The notes under the pieces were generated by a model. The model did not search any database and was not told the origin of the DNA. It saw only the letters and a program-made list of their open reading frames with translations. Shown here in pieces: positions 1 to 11,400 of a stretch of DNA of 64,000 nucleotides (positions are counted from its first letter, which is position 1; each line of letters begins with the position of its first letter). Where the stretch lies: positions 1,860,001 to 1,924,000 of the forward strand of contig CP114117.1 of the NCBI GenBank assembly GCA_029959195.1, in the 5' to 3' direction. The stretch is from Dictyophora rubrovolvata (taxonomy: Eukaryota; Basidiomycota; Agaricomycetes; Phallales; Phallaceae). The position numbers were made by a program, and so were the translations under genes.

Positions 1-2
1 AT

Positions 3-290
3 CTTCTAGCGGTTGCCAGACGGGCACGAGAGAAGGGTGTGCCTCAAACAAGTACACCCGATTCTATGTCTGGTATAGATGAAGATTCTCAGAGATCTAG
101 TCAATCGCCGTTCAGTATTAATGCATTCAATTGGCCGGACGATACGTCGTCTTCCGCTCGTACACCAACACCCGCTTCACAAACTCAGTCACCCTCCCAA
201 CCGATACAGAGTGTCAAGCACGAGACTGATGCCTCAGAAGTCAGACAGAATTTACGTGAATGGTGGACCTCTGCCTCTCGGGAATTCTGA
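3..290 (+). CDS. 3' end of an unidentified protein gene (partial)
   Basis: An open frame enters from the left edge and stops at 288-290. The visible tail begins LLAVARRAREKG and is then rich in Ser, Thr, Pro and Gln. It ends REWWTSASREF, with an acidic-aromatic stretch (INAFNWPDD) in between. Low-complexity tails of this kind are common at the C-terminus of fungal regulatory proteins, but no domain is visible and I do not recognise the family. An AT-rich 3' region follows (about 300-540) before the next start codon. The 5' part lies outside the window, so its exon structure is unknown. Confidence 0.5.
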   Translation, partial: LLAVARRAREKGVPQTSTPDSMSGIDEDSQRSSQSPFSINAFNWPDDTSSSARTPTPASQTQSPSQPIQSVKHETDASEVRQNLREWWTSASREF

Positions 291-548
291 GTACTCTCGC
301 TTATGCAGAGCTCTACATATATGTCATTACTTCTCTTTTTTTTTGATGGGTATATATGAGGTGTATTATTTGGGAGCAGTAGTTTTATATCATCTAGTGT
401 AAAAATATATACAGCCTAATATCACTTCTTTGCCTAGGCTAGCTAATTTCGTCATAAGTTCGAATACGCAAAGCATAATTAAACTAGTAGACGCTCAGCA
501 ACGCCTCAATGTTTATAACCTGCTCAAGTCTCTCTCAGCTCCGAAAAT

Positions 549-1716
549 ATGACGGAGTCGGATAAAGAAAAAGGTATACTCATAATCTAGTCTCTGTCAA
601 CGCCTAATGACGACTTTACGCTAGCCTTAGCCGCTCTTAAAAAATTGGCCGAGATTTGTGAAACAGGGTTAGATACACTGCGAGCTACTACTGCAAATGA
701 ACAGACCAAGACCAAGCCTATAATGTCAATCCTCCGAAAGGATACAGTCTCAATTCAAAAATTGATTTATACCAATACTACTCGCTTGTCTCTCGTTTTG
801 GGAAAACCTCCCCCGTCATATAAAGCAGCTCTGGAACCGATCAAAGACTTGAGTACTGAGGTTGGCCAGCTGGTATCGTGTATCTCTCTGTTTTCGTCAG
901 GGATTCTACGCCACGAAGTCTTCTGGGCTGCAGACGGAACGATACAAGCGTTGTTCGGCCTTGCGAAACACTTTCTCGACAAGTGCAGTAAAGATATAGT
1001 AGACGAGGAATATTTGGCAAGAACCGGCGCTGTCCACGAAGCAGTAAGGAAAGCCGAAGAAGTATCCCAGAATGAATTTGCTGCATTTGTGAAATCTTGG
1101 AAGCTGAATGGCGAAGCTTTGAAAGATTCTCTAGACGAAGTCAAACAGATGCTGGAAGAAAAAAATACTGTCGACGATGAATGTGACATAAAGGATGACT
1201 GGGATGAGGTCTTAGGAGGCTCTGCGACAAATTTATCGGACAAAGAATTGGAAAGAGCCAAAAAGGTTGAAGCAGATTATTACGGTGTTCCACGTTTTCT
1301 GACGATTTTGGTAGCTGTATCCACTGTTCCGCTTTACGACTTTATTGCACGATAGGATGCTCTCTGACTATGTTCCCCACATTAAATACTCTGAAGATTC
1401 CGAAGAGACGACACCACCCCTGCGCTCACTAATAACATTTTCGAGCTCTTTGCTTGTGGCCAACGATGATTTAGCTTCAGCACTCTATGCGCCTCAGGAT
1501 TTGGAAAATATTAAAGAGTGCATTGATCTAGTAATGGGATTGGTAAACGACTTCGATGACGATTTAGGAATCACAAACACGAGCTCAGCACCAGATGAAC
1601 TGGCCGCACGGTTGAGAAGTCTATCACTTGATGATAGTAGCGAATCGACGAAGTGGTTCCGAAGGTGTTTACAGCAGATACGCAAGTTATTTGAAACACT
1701 GTCTTTAGATGACTGA
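549..1716 (+). CDS. GCIP / cyclin-D1-binding-protein-1 family protein
   Basis: I infer three exons: 549-573, 625-1265 and 1315-1716. The introns 574-624 and 1266-1314 have GT..AG ends and keep phase. The start ATG at 549 gives MTESDKEKALAALKKLAEIC. The protein is helical and acidic. Its shared features with animal GCIP (CCNDBP1/DIP1) proteins are an N-terminal region with TTRLSLVLGKPPP, a central acidic linker (DDWDEVLGG) and a C-terminal NDDLASALYAPQDLENI that resembles the conserved VDDLALSIYPP segment of the human protein. Family members bind cyclin D or helix-loop-helix factors in animals. The fungal role is not established, so the family call is firmer than any function. Confidence 0.68.
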
Positions 1717-1942
1717 TTCCCTACTTACAGTGTTGCAAAGCATCGTGTATGTATATACCAGGAATTAATCCCGAGAGCATTACACTACTTGATATATCCA
1801 TATTCCATACTCATAATTACATTGAATTGTATTCGTTTCAACTGTCTATATGAGGCACTATCGAGGCTGTGACATTCGGCCACGGTAGCAAACTCAGACT
1901 GAGCGGCTTTCAAAACTTGTACAGCTCGTAACTACAGCTGGA

Positions 1943-3019
1943 ATGTCTTCTGCACCATCCCGGTTTTTCCAATGGCTCTATGGATTGATTGTTGTACATT
2001 TCCAGCGGTTAATAATTTCAGTGTTAGCTGCAGGGCCTACGCCAAAACATATCGCTATTGTCATGGATGGAAATAGACGATATGCAGGCAAACTTGGTAA
2101 ATCGCCCATCGAAGGACACATGGAAGGCTTTTCGGCCCTGCGCCGTGTACGGGAAATATTTCCTCAATCATTAGTTCATTGACATGTGCTCAAAACATCT
2201 CAGGTACTTGAATTATCCTTTCGGCTTGGAGTTCGCTGTGTCTCTGTGTACGCATTTGCGATTGACAACTTCCGACGTTCTCCTGAAGAAGTGACTGCTT
2301 TAATGGATCTATGTGAAGAAAAGCTCTATACGCTTTGTGAACATGGGTGTGTGCGGTTGTTGTCATTCTGTGATATTACGGTAATCTTTTCGCGCAGAGA
2401 TCTCCTTGAAGAGTATGGTGTTCGTCTTAATGTTTTAGGGAGAACGAGTCTTTTACCAGAAAAAGTGCAAATGGCTGCCAAGAAAGCTCACCAAGTAACG
2501 AGACACAATAAAAGGTGCGCTTATTTATTCGTCAATAAACAATTTTCGATGTTGTTACTCAGGGCAATTTTGAATGTCATGATGCCGTATGCCTCACGAG
2601 ATGAAATGACAACAGCCATGCAGAAAGTCGGTCAGAAAGCGTTACAGGGCGAATTGTCCTTGAGGTACTTAACCATCTTGCTTTAGCATTTGTCGTTCGT
2701 TTCACTTTGTCAAGTGGTATAACAGAGGAGGATATAAGTGCTGAATTATTCACAACGCAAAGTGGCAATACTCCTGTGGACGTCTTCATCCGTACAAGTG
2801 GAGCGCGACGGTTTAGTGACTTTTTGATGTGGCAGGTGCAATTCCTATTAAATATATTCTATTTGTAATTACTCATCAGCACGTAAATAGTCTTGCGAGG
2901 ATGTTCAAATACATTTTAGTCCTGTGTATTGGCCAGATTTCGGTTTGCGGCAATTTATACCAATAATATTAGACTACCAGCGCAGAGTTTGGTCTAAAAA
3001 TCTTCTCATACCAAATTAG
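1943..3019 (+). CDS. RER2: Cis-prenyltransferase, dehydrodolichyl diphosphate synthase (Rer2/Srt1 type)
   Basis: Condenses isopentenyl diphosphate onto farnesyl diphosphate to make the polyprenyl precursor of dolichol at the ER. Six exons: 1943-2146, 2204-2346, 2398-2514, 2563-2664, 2715-2835 and 2891-3019. All introns are 48-57 bp, GT..AG and phase-consistent. Domain landmarks appear in the expected order: HIAIVMDGNRRYA (substrate-binding Asp and Asn), VSVYAFAIDNFRRS, YGVRLNVLGR, ILNVMMPYASRDEMTTA and FIRTSGARRFSDFLMWQ (the RxSG..R pyrophosphate site). The C-terminal exon reads FSPVYWPDFGLRQFI, matching the yeast Rer2 tail. A hydrophobic N-terminal segment (LYGLIVVHFQRLIISVLAAG) precedes the catalytic domain. 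The next gene starts 150 bp downstream on the same strand. Confidence 0.93.
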
Positions 3020-3169
3020 AGATACATGTTGTACAATAATATTTATTTAGAATTGCTGTTCAGTTTGTCCCAATGTTTATCATGCGACAAATTTGGCTTT
3101 TGGAATATAGACCCGGACAGTATTACTCGTGCTTGGCGCTCGCCTGTCTCTTTCTTAGCCCTCACCATC

Positions 3170-3894
3170 ATGCAGAAGAAAGGTGTTCAAATATCTTCAA
3201 CGACCCTCAACCTACGTTTTATGCAAAATGCAAAGATACGGCAAGAACAACGGGAGACGGAAGTTTCTCAAGTTAAGATTCAGAATAAGGAGCAATGGCA
3301 TCTCGACACGCCTGAGGAATGGGTAGAATCGCGTAACCGCACAGATGGCGCAAGTCAAAAGCGGGTGACTTTTGCTTCTAGTGTGCCTTGATTAAGGTAT
3401 TCATCGACTTATTTTACAGTGTTGTACATGAATCCTCATATCTACCATTTCTGCTGCTTGACACAAAACCATCGATCGGAAATGAAAAGGAGGAAGATGG
3501 TTCAAAACACAGACCAAGAGGTCGGCGGGTGTTTGGAAAGCATGGCAAGGAGGAGGAGGTTGCTGCTGTAAGGGAAGTGTCCATGTTTTTATCAGGTGCT
3601 GACTGAATCTCCAAGACAACATCAACTGAAACCGAAGAACAAAGCACTGAGGAAGCCGAGGGTACTGATTTAGTTACAGCACCTTCTAAACCTGTTTCGT
3701 CCTCTAAACAGACATCTGAATATCAAGGCAATAACAAAGACTCTTCATTACGGAAAGCAGAACCGGAGACTTTTCTCAGGCCTAATATTGAAGCACCGAA
3801 AACCAGTACTAAGCGGCGTATCTTTGAAGATACTCCGAGTGTGGAATCTGCTAGGAAGAAGAAAAAATCCAAAGTACGGTTGACAGATCTATAG
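3170..3894 (+). CDS. MPP6: MPP6-like nuclear exosome cofactor
   Basis: In yeast and human, MPP6 anchors the helicase Mtr4 to the nuclear exosome and helps process 5.8S rRNA. The ATG at 3170 gives MQKKGVQISSTTLNLRFMQ, which carries the family-defining NLxFMQ motif. It is followed by EQWHLDTPEEW, equivalent to the EHWYLDLPE of the human protein. A second exon from about 3420 (SSYLPFLLL, then GRRVFGKHGKEEE) and a third from 3616, after intron 3568-3615, give a Ser/Thr/Glu-rich tail ending in a basic stretch (ARKKKKSKVRL) that looks like a nuclear localisation signal. The junction of exons 1 and 2 is unresolved: the clear acceptor is at 3419, but no in-phase GT donor is visible (see findings). 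Confidence 0.75.
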
Positions 3895-4110
3895 TAGTAA
3901 TTAGAATATACCCGCTTTATACAACTTCTATTATACCAATGCCATCACTAGTACCAGTAGTACAAATAAACCCATCTATTACCTAAGCTCTCGAATTTAA
4001 CCAAGCTCTCCGTCCTCAACCAGATTACACAAACATTAATCGTGAGTAAAGTTTAAGTCATAAACTTATTCTTCGAGTTACGGCTAAAGTTTTCTTCACC
4101 AGGATTCAGA

Positions 4111-5206
4111 ATGGATTCAGACCGCCCCGAGCTTGTTCAATTGTCTACCCTCGTTACTGAAATCACCGAGCAACTCAGCCAGAATAAAGTCATGATAGTT
4201 AAGCTACAAGCCCATATCCAACAGCTAAAGGTGCATAAAATAATACTTCTTTCGAGAGCTCTTCAAAAATAGGCAGACTTGGTTTTACTCAAAGAGGTTT
4301 CCTTGGGATGACCATTGGGGTAGCCGCATGTCTGGCCTGTTTTGCACTTTGTGCAAAAAGACACGTATTAATGATTTTTCCTTGTGATTACATAGGAACA
4401 AGCTAGCAAGTGCTCGGAATCTAGCCCACTACGAAGATATAATACAGATATATCTAAAGGTAAAACCTAATACCTGTGATGCAAATGGTGACAGGCCCAC
4501 ATTTTGTTCTTTTATCTAGAAGCGTTTACCACTGAAATTGAACGGCTATCTGTAGCTATAGTCATGGAAAATCAAACTTTGCTACACGAAAACAAGCAAC
4601 TCAACTCTCTACTCCAGGACTATGAGTCGACGCTGGAGAATGTAATGTCAAAGTTTAGGAAGCACGCAGTAATAGTCGTTTACCTTCCTGAGAACTCAGA
4701 CATTTATTTGAATTGACCGAACACAGTATGCCGCTCAGACGCATCAAGCTACACTGATCAAACACTATGAAACGTTATTAACGCAAGAACTAGGCGCTGT
4801 CGGCCTTGGAGAAACCAGCAGTGACGGCATCGATCCTGGCCAATTCCACACTTTACGGACTTTGATTGAAGAAGCTCTGAAATGCCTGGAAGGGAAGGAT
4901 TCCACGGTAAAAGAGAACGGTAATGCATATGAAAATGAAGAAGTAGATGATGGCATGATGATGTCAAACTGGGCCGAAGAACGCGAATTCGAAATTCAAC
5001 GGCTGGAAAAAGAGAATGCGGAGTTCCGCAAAGCTTTGGGCATATCCGCAGAACAGGAAAAAAACCTTGGTCTGGATGACACTGAAACGGAATTGGTACG
5101 CCATATGCAACGGGATTCGCGGTCGTTATCATTACGCAGCCCCAATAAGAGGAATAGCAGACGTCTTAGCTCGAATGTGTCACGAAAAGAGGGTGGAATG
5201 CAATAA
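4111..5206 (+). CDS. SIKE/FGFR1OP2-family coiled-coil protein, STRIPAK component (SCI1-like)
   Basis: Predicted small coiled-coil subunit of the STRIPAK phosphatase-kinase complex. Fungal members (SCI1 in Sordaria) act in hyphal fusion and sexual development. Exon 1 is 4111-4230, followed by a micro-exon near 4273-4296, an exon at 4396-4459, one ending at 4668 and the last at 4727-5206. The diagnostic segment [20 protein letters not shown] followed by SKFRKHA matches the human FGFR1OP2 block ENKELRTSLEEHQSALELIM followed by SKYREQ. A second match is [20 protein letters not shown], close to human RIFQLEQENKGLREILQI. Heptads run through most of the protein. The tail is Ser/Arg-rich. The reading frame of the 4396-4459 exon is ambiguous (see findings). 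Confidence 0.75.
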
Positions 5207-5702
5207 GAATGCGGTATTTAATGCTATCGTGTTGGTTACTTTTTGCGCGGCCCACTCCACGCGTGTCTTAGTTTTAGGATTGGGTCATTAACGTGGAATC
5301 TCTTGCGTCTAATAATAAGCATCTTTGAACTATTTGCAAATCATACATTTGACATTCAAAAACACTGGACTGCCGCGTCCTGGCAGATTATCTAAGCTTG
5401 TAATTTTTGAAACACGTCCATTTGTGTCCATTACACACATAATACAGAACACAGGACACATAACCGGTGAAAAGTCGCGAGGTGAAGCTTTCGTCCTTGT
5501 TGAAATTTGAACTCGTGGAATCTCATTCAACATAAAGACTGCCGCTTGATACAGAGGTAACGCGCTGGCAAAAATTGAGTCCGCCGTTGCAGCCTGTAGT
5601 GTCATCTTACCGTAGGCCCGTCGGCGATACCTACACCCCCATCCCGGTCCGCTTTCTAGTAATTTTCTAGTAACCACCCACAAGATACAAGCCACGAACT
5701 TC
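5207..5702 (+). other. Intergenic spacer, nothing recognised
   Basis: About 500 bp between two plus-strand genes. I see only short frames without family features. It presumably holds the 3' end of the SIKE-like transcript and the promoter of the PWWP-like gene. No clear TATA box or repeat was noted. Confidence 0.4.
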
Positions 5703-7895
5703 ATGACCAAAGCGCTTACAAGTACTGCTGCACACTTGCAAAATCTCTTTGACGATGATTCAGACTTGACGGAACTCAGTGATTCAGACGAAACCCCTCC
5801 ATCCACTTTTGAGGATAGACTGGATACCCGGTTACCCGATCGCTCGATGAGTTTCAAAAAGAGCTCCATCCCTCATGTCACATATCGTTCCAGGAGGAAA
5901 TTCCCCAAGAAGACTCTCCAAGAGCCAGCATCGCCAACCCCATCAACCGAAATAGAGATCCCACGGCGTATTACCAAACGAACCCGACCAGAGTCAGCTT
6001 CACCAGTGTCGCCCGTCCATGTTAAACGACGAAAAGTCGAGAAAACGTCGCCCTCCACTCCTGAAGTTTACAAATATTTCGCGTCACCCACCCCCGCTAC
6101 ACTCCCTCTACAGGTGTCTTCCTCAAGTGAATTGAATGATACATTTGGTGACAAAGATGTCGTCTGGGTTAAAGTTGACTTGCAAGGTGGAGTAGTGCAG
6201 TCGGACGGGGAAGGCGACTCGTTTTATTGGTGGCCAGCTCAGGTCTGTCGATATTATACTTTGTTTCCTAAACCAAAGAAACTATGCTCATTGTGTTTGT
6301 TGGAATTAAGATCTTGGAGGATGACCCTGTCGAAACCACTGTCAAACTATTCGGGAAACCCAGACAAAATGTACAGGCACATATTAGGCTACGATCGACA
6401 TCCTCTATTATTATCTCCTTTCGCAGCGACGGTCAGTTACGATTTGATGAATCCTCCTTTTACACGATAACACATGAAGATCCGGAATGCGCAGCCATGC
6501 TACAAGAGTGTATCAGGGAGTGGAGAATCGCCTTGACGCAAGCCCTTCAAGTTGAAAAAGAGGACACATTGCCCGATGCATCCTCTTTGATATATGAAGT
6601 TACTCCTTCGAAAAAAAAGTCCAATCTTAAAAGGGAGGTTTCCTCGTCTCAGGGTTCTTTGGAGCCACACACCAGCATCTCTACTCTTCCAGTTGAGCCA
6701 CCAGATGAGAGTGTTAAAATCGGAGAAGAAGACGGTGAATTGGTCTTAGCAAGCGACCGTCGAAATCGTTTAGATCATTGGCCGGCCAGAGTCGTTGGTC
6801 GAAGTTTTGACCAAAGAACCAAAAAATGGTTGTATGAAGTATGTTACATGGATGGAGGACGGCAGAAAGTAGAGCGGTCAAGATTTTTTACCTACATGGA
6901 ACGCGGCTTTGCCAGTTGCAGGGTTGGTTTTCATGGCCCGTTACTTAGACAAAGCTGATGTCCTAGCAGATAGGCCAGTGGAAGACAATCAAACCTCCAT
7001 CAAGTGATGACTCAGATGATGAAGACGAGATGAATTCCGACCAGAGTGTTAATGATCCACCATCTCCCTCGCCGTCAAATCCTGAGCTTCCAGACATTCA
7101 GGATACAGATGAGTTTTTTGACCGTCCATTGTCATACCAAATGGAATACGTATATCCAATCTTATGTCGTGTTATCAGGCGGGAATATCCGCCCGCCGTC
7201 AAATTTCATCAGGCTTTTATCAAAGGGGGGAAAGCTAAGCAGGGACTTGTTCAATTTGCGGCGAATTATGGTCAATTCTCAGAGAATGAGGTAAAGAAGA
7301 TTGCTAATCTTCTGCGGAAAGCTATGCTCGGCAACGAACGATGGGGGGAACGAATCTTTGAAGACGAGATGAATCATCCGCAGCTGAGGGAAGGAAAGGA
7401 TGCCAGCGAAAAGGGCAAGAGTACGGAGGCCAACTTGAAACCGCTATCTAGCAAAGGCCGACCTCGAGGTTGCGAGGAGTATGAAAACCTTTCACGGGCG
7501 GATCGAGGACTGGTACGTATTTGTATTTATTAGCTTGGCCACAATTATCTAGATGTATCAACTAGTACTCCACCGACGTTTTGCTCCACGTTGCCATTCT
7601 CCAGCTTCACCTTCTTAGATCCGGCGAACGGCGCTCTTGGAAACTGAAATCAGAAGACCAGGAAAACGCACTTTACTCAAAGGGGTTGGAGCTTATGACT
7701 GTCCGCCATGACAATCATTGGATGAATGAAATTATTGCAATGCGCCAAATTGCGGAGAGTCGCTGTAAGAAGAAAGAATCGCGCAAAGCTAACGTTGAAC
7801 CTGCGCCTTCTAAAGCGGGCCATGCGGAGGGAAATCGGAACGTCGAAACTGAAGAAACAGAACGACGCTCACGAGTGTTACGCCGACCCCGGTGA
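5703..7895 (+). CDS. PWWP/Tudor-like chromatin protein, fungal, function unknown
   Basis: Four or so exons. Introns 6243-6310 and 7513-7565 are clear, and one intron ends at 6973. The N-terminal 150 residues are Ser/Pro-rich with basic clusters (HVKRRKVEK) suggesting nuclear import. A PWWP-like module follows: DVVWVKVDLQ, then SFYWWPAQ, continuing after the intron with ILEDDPVETTVKLFGKP. A second, similar module reads GELVLASDRRNRLDHWPARV then LYEVCYMDGGRQKVERSRF. The C-terminal helical region contains AFIKGGKAKQGLVQFAANYG and a spliced segment RGLYSTDVLLHVAILQLHLL. PWWP and Tudor folds read methylated histone tails or DNA, so chromatin binding is an inference from the fold. I do not recognise a named orthologue. 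Confidence 0.62.
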
Positions 7896-8498
7896 TGCGA
7901 TCTCCACGGAAGCTTTGCACGAAGGTGGCTGTTGGTGTTATTGCTGCTGTACACTATTCATTAATTTATTTTTCCCGCAATAAAATTCTACTCTAATTAC
8001 ACCCGCAATTTTGAACAAGCTGCCACTTTCTGAAAAAATGGCAGTAACGTTCGAGTCTGAATCCGTTAAGCATGAAACCAGAAAGAAAATCTTTTTGTTT
8101 CAGACAGCATTGAGACAGCACAAAAAAAACTTTAAATTACGTAAGAATCCAGCAAAGGGAAGGAAATCATTGTCCAATCAGGTGGCGGCGTTTTTGCGAT
8201 CGAACCTGGAAGGTCCTCCGTGCCGGTACATTTTTTGTGATTACGTGATACCCAGGAATCGGCATAGTTCGTTTTTTTTTTGACGGTTTTTTTGTTTGTT
8301 TTGTCTCTTGTCCTGTGGATGGTGGCAGTGTTGGACCTGGGCTTTGCAAGTGGACGTTCTAACTTTTTACTTCCTCTATCAAGTTACCTCCGACAGCCAT
8401 CGCCTTTGCGTCCACATCCCCGTATATATTACCGCCTATCTACTCGTTCTTTTTCCCGTATTAACAGCCCTTTACACCCATACTCACGCTCTCAATTC
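7896..8498 (+). other. Spacer and probable 5' region of the M16 protease gene
   Basis: About 600 bp. The left half is AT-rich with short frames and no family features. The right part contains a pyrimidine-rich run near 8270-8300 and an in-frame upstream ATG at 8319 with no stop before the main start at 8499 (see findings). It is therefore either 5' untranslated sequence or a presequence. Confidence 0.4.
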
Positions 8499-11400
8499 AT
8501 GGCTACCCTGATATCCAACAAACATACTGAAACATTGGACTCAAACGCGTGGAAGTACATTCCGGCCACGTCAGACCTTCCAGCATACCATGTCTTTCTC
8601 AAACCGATTGAGAAACCCGCTTTGGATACACGGGAATACCAACTTCTACGACTCGAGAGTGGTTTACAAGCTTTGCTCGTTCATGACAAAGATGCCGACA
8701 CCAGCGCCGCCGCTATGGATATAGCCGTCGGTCATTTAAGTGATCCCGTGAGCAGAATTTGTCTTTCGTTTCGTTTCCGACCGAATGCTGACGATTTGCT
8801 GCAGGATGATATGCCCGGACTCGTGAGTACTTGCCACTGTTCTCGTCATTTCAGTGAATTTTTATTGGCCCTCCTTAGGCTCATTTTTGCGAACACATGC
8901 TGTTCCTCGTACGTTACGTATGCGTTTAGAAAAGTTCAATAGTGCTCACACAATTCTTTTTACATCATAGGGAACGAAACAATTCCCTAAAGAAAATGGG
9001 TATAATGAGGTATATTCTTTTATACCGTGATTACTGTATTTGTGATATGAGCACTGAACAACTCTCTAGTACATTTCTGCCCACGGTGGCCATACGAATG
9101 CTTTTACGGCCGCCTCGAATACCAACTATTACTTTTGCGTCTCTTCCACCTCGACCCCGCACTCATCCGCACGAAGCACTCCGGGAAACTTAACACCCAG
9201 TACCGACGCAGCTGTAAATGCTGTTCCCCTCACCATCACGCCGACAAAAGTTCGAGCCCCCCTACCAACCGCCCTAGAAATGTTTGCTTCCTTCTTCCAT
9301 TCCCCTCTTTTCACCCCTTCTGGGACCGCACGTGAGCTCAACGCAGTAGACTCGGAACATAAGAAGAACTCGCAAAGCGATAGGTGGAGAATCTTTCAAT
9401 TGGGGAAAGGGTTGAGCCGAGACATTGCTGTTCCTACTGACAATGGGGAAATGGTTCTTAAGAAACATCCCTGGGCAAAATTTGGATCGGGAAATAAAGG
9501 CACTTTGAGTGCGTTTGGCCGGGTCATTGCGTCAGAGAACGCGATCGCGAACCGAAAGGTTAATGGGAATGCAAATGGGGACCTAGCCGTTGACCCTGCT
9601 AACCCCCTCCCTCCTCTTGCTTCAGAATCTGAACCTGATGGCGGATCTGTTGGTGCTGAGACTCGCCGACGTCTTGTCGAATGGTGGGAGAAAGAATATT
9701 GTGCTGGAAGGATGAAATTGACCATCCTCGGAAGAGGTACATGCTATTCCTACAATCTCACTTAATAGACGTTCGTTTTTTCTCACGCTTCAACATAGAA
9801 TCTTTGGACGAACTTACACAGTTAACTGTCAAACTTTTTTCTCCTATCGTGAACCGTGGCCAGGACCCGGCTCCATTGATTACAACACCGCCATTGGGAG
9901 AAAAAGAACTCGGTGTACGTGTTTTCCTGATTCACGTTTACCCTTTTAACAACTTCGTCGCACTCTAGACTCTTGTTCAAGTGAAGACAGTCATGGACTT
10001 TCGCGCATTAGACATAACATTCTGCATTCCCTGGCAATCGCCTCACTATCTTTCTAAACCTGCTAGCTTCATTGGACATTTCGTTGGGCATGAAGGGCCT
10101 GGGTCTATTCATTCCTATCTGAAAAACAAAGGATGGATTTCGGCCGTTTCAGCTGGTTCATCCACCCTTGGACGTGGGTTTGGAAGGTTTGCGGTTTATG
10201 TTCAGCTTACAAAAGAAGGAATGGGTAAGAGTGACTTGTTTAACAAAGACGTTTCGATATAGTACTCACATTTCTTTCTCTCCTTTTTTTTATCCAGATA
10301 ACTATAAATCCGTCCTCAAAGCGGTATACAAATACCTCGATATTTTGCGTGCCGCTTACGGCTTATCCTCCGCACCGTCGAACTCGGCTTCAACCTTGAT
10401 GGATAAATATCATTACTCGGAAATAAAAGCGCTCGCCGACATACATTTTCGATTTTCTGAGAAAGTGCGCGCAGAGAATTATGTCTCAGACGTTGCGGCA
10501 GCAATGAATCGACCATATGCGCGCGAACATATTTTGAGCGGTCCAGCACGCGTCTGGGAGTCGAATGAGGATGCTGTCAAGGACTTGCTTGATTTACTGA
10601 AACCGGAGAATAGTAGGGTTTTACTTATGGCAAGGGAGTTTCCTGAGGTTGTCAATGGCATTTCTGAGGGCGAGAATGGGGTTTGGCAGACTGATAAATG
10701 GTATACTACTGAGTACCGAGTTGTCAAATTGGACGACGATGTCATGCGGTGTACCACCCCAAGAGCGGATAGCTCGGAGAATATTTCCGAACTTTATTTA
10801 CCCGGACCTAATGACTTTATACCCTCTGCGTTGAGCGTAGAGAAAGTGGAGACTGCGGGGGTATGCGTTCGTGTTTATATGTCAATTTTACTCTTTTTTT
10901 CATTTCCGTTCGTTCTAGCCTGCGAAGTCTCCCGCTCGGATTCACAATTCGCCACTTTCCACGCTATGGTTCAAGAAAGATGACCAGTTCTGGGTTCCAA
11001 AGGCTAGTTTTTACGCCTATGTTGTTACGTATGTTCAATCCATGCTCTTATTTTTTTTTGGCTCTGCGGAAACTGATATCTACAAGTCCATTGGCGAATG
11101 CTACCCCTCGTCTGGCCGTCAAATCACGGTTTGTTTTCCTTTCCCTTTTTTATATTTCATAATCTAATTAATCCTTCCCCGTTTCTTCAGACTCTATACC
11201 GAACTTGTTTGTGACGCTCTAACCGAATATTCCTACTCTGCCTCTCTTGCTGGGTTAGGTTACAGCTTCTCGAGCTATGACCGTGGAATATTTTACAACA
11301 TCACGGGGTATAATGAAAAGATCGGGGTTTTTTCTCAAAAGGTTCTTGAGACCATGCGAAATTTCAAAATGGATCCTGAAAGATTTAAAGTTATAAAAGA

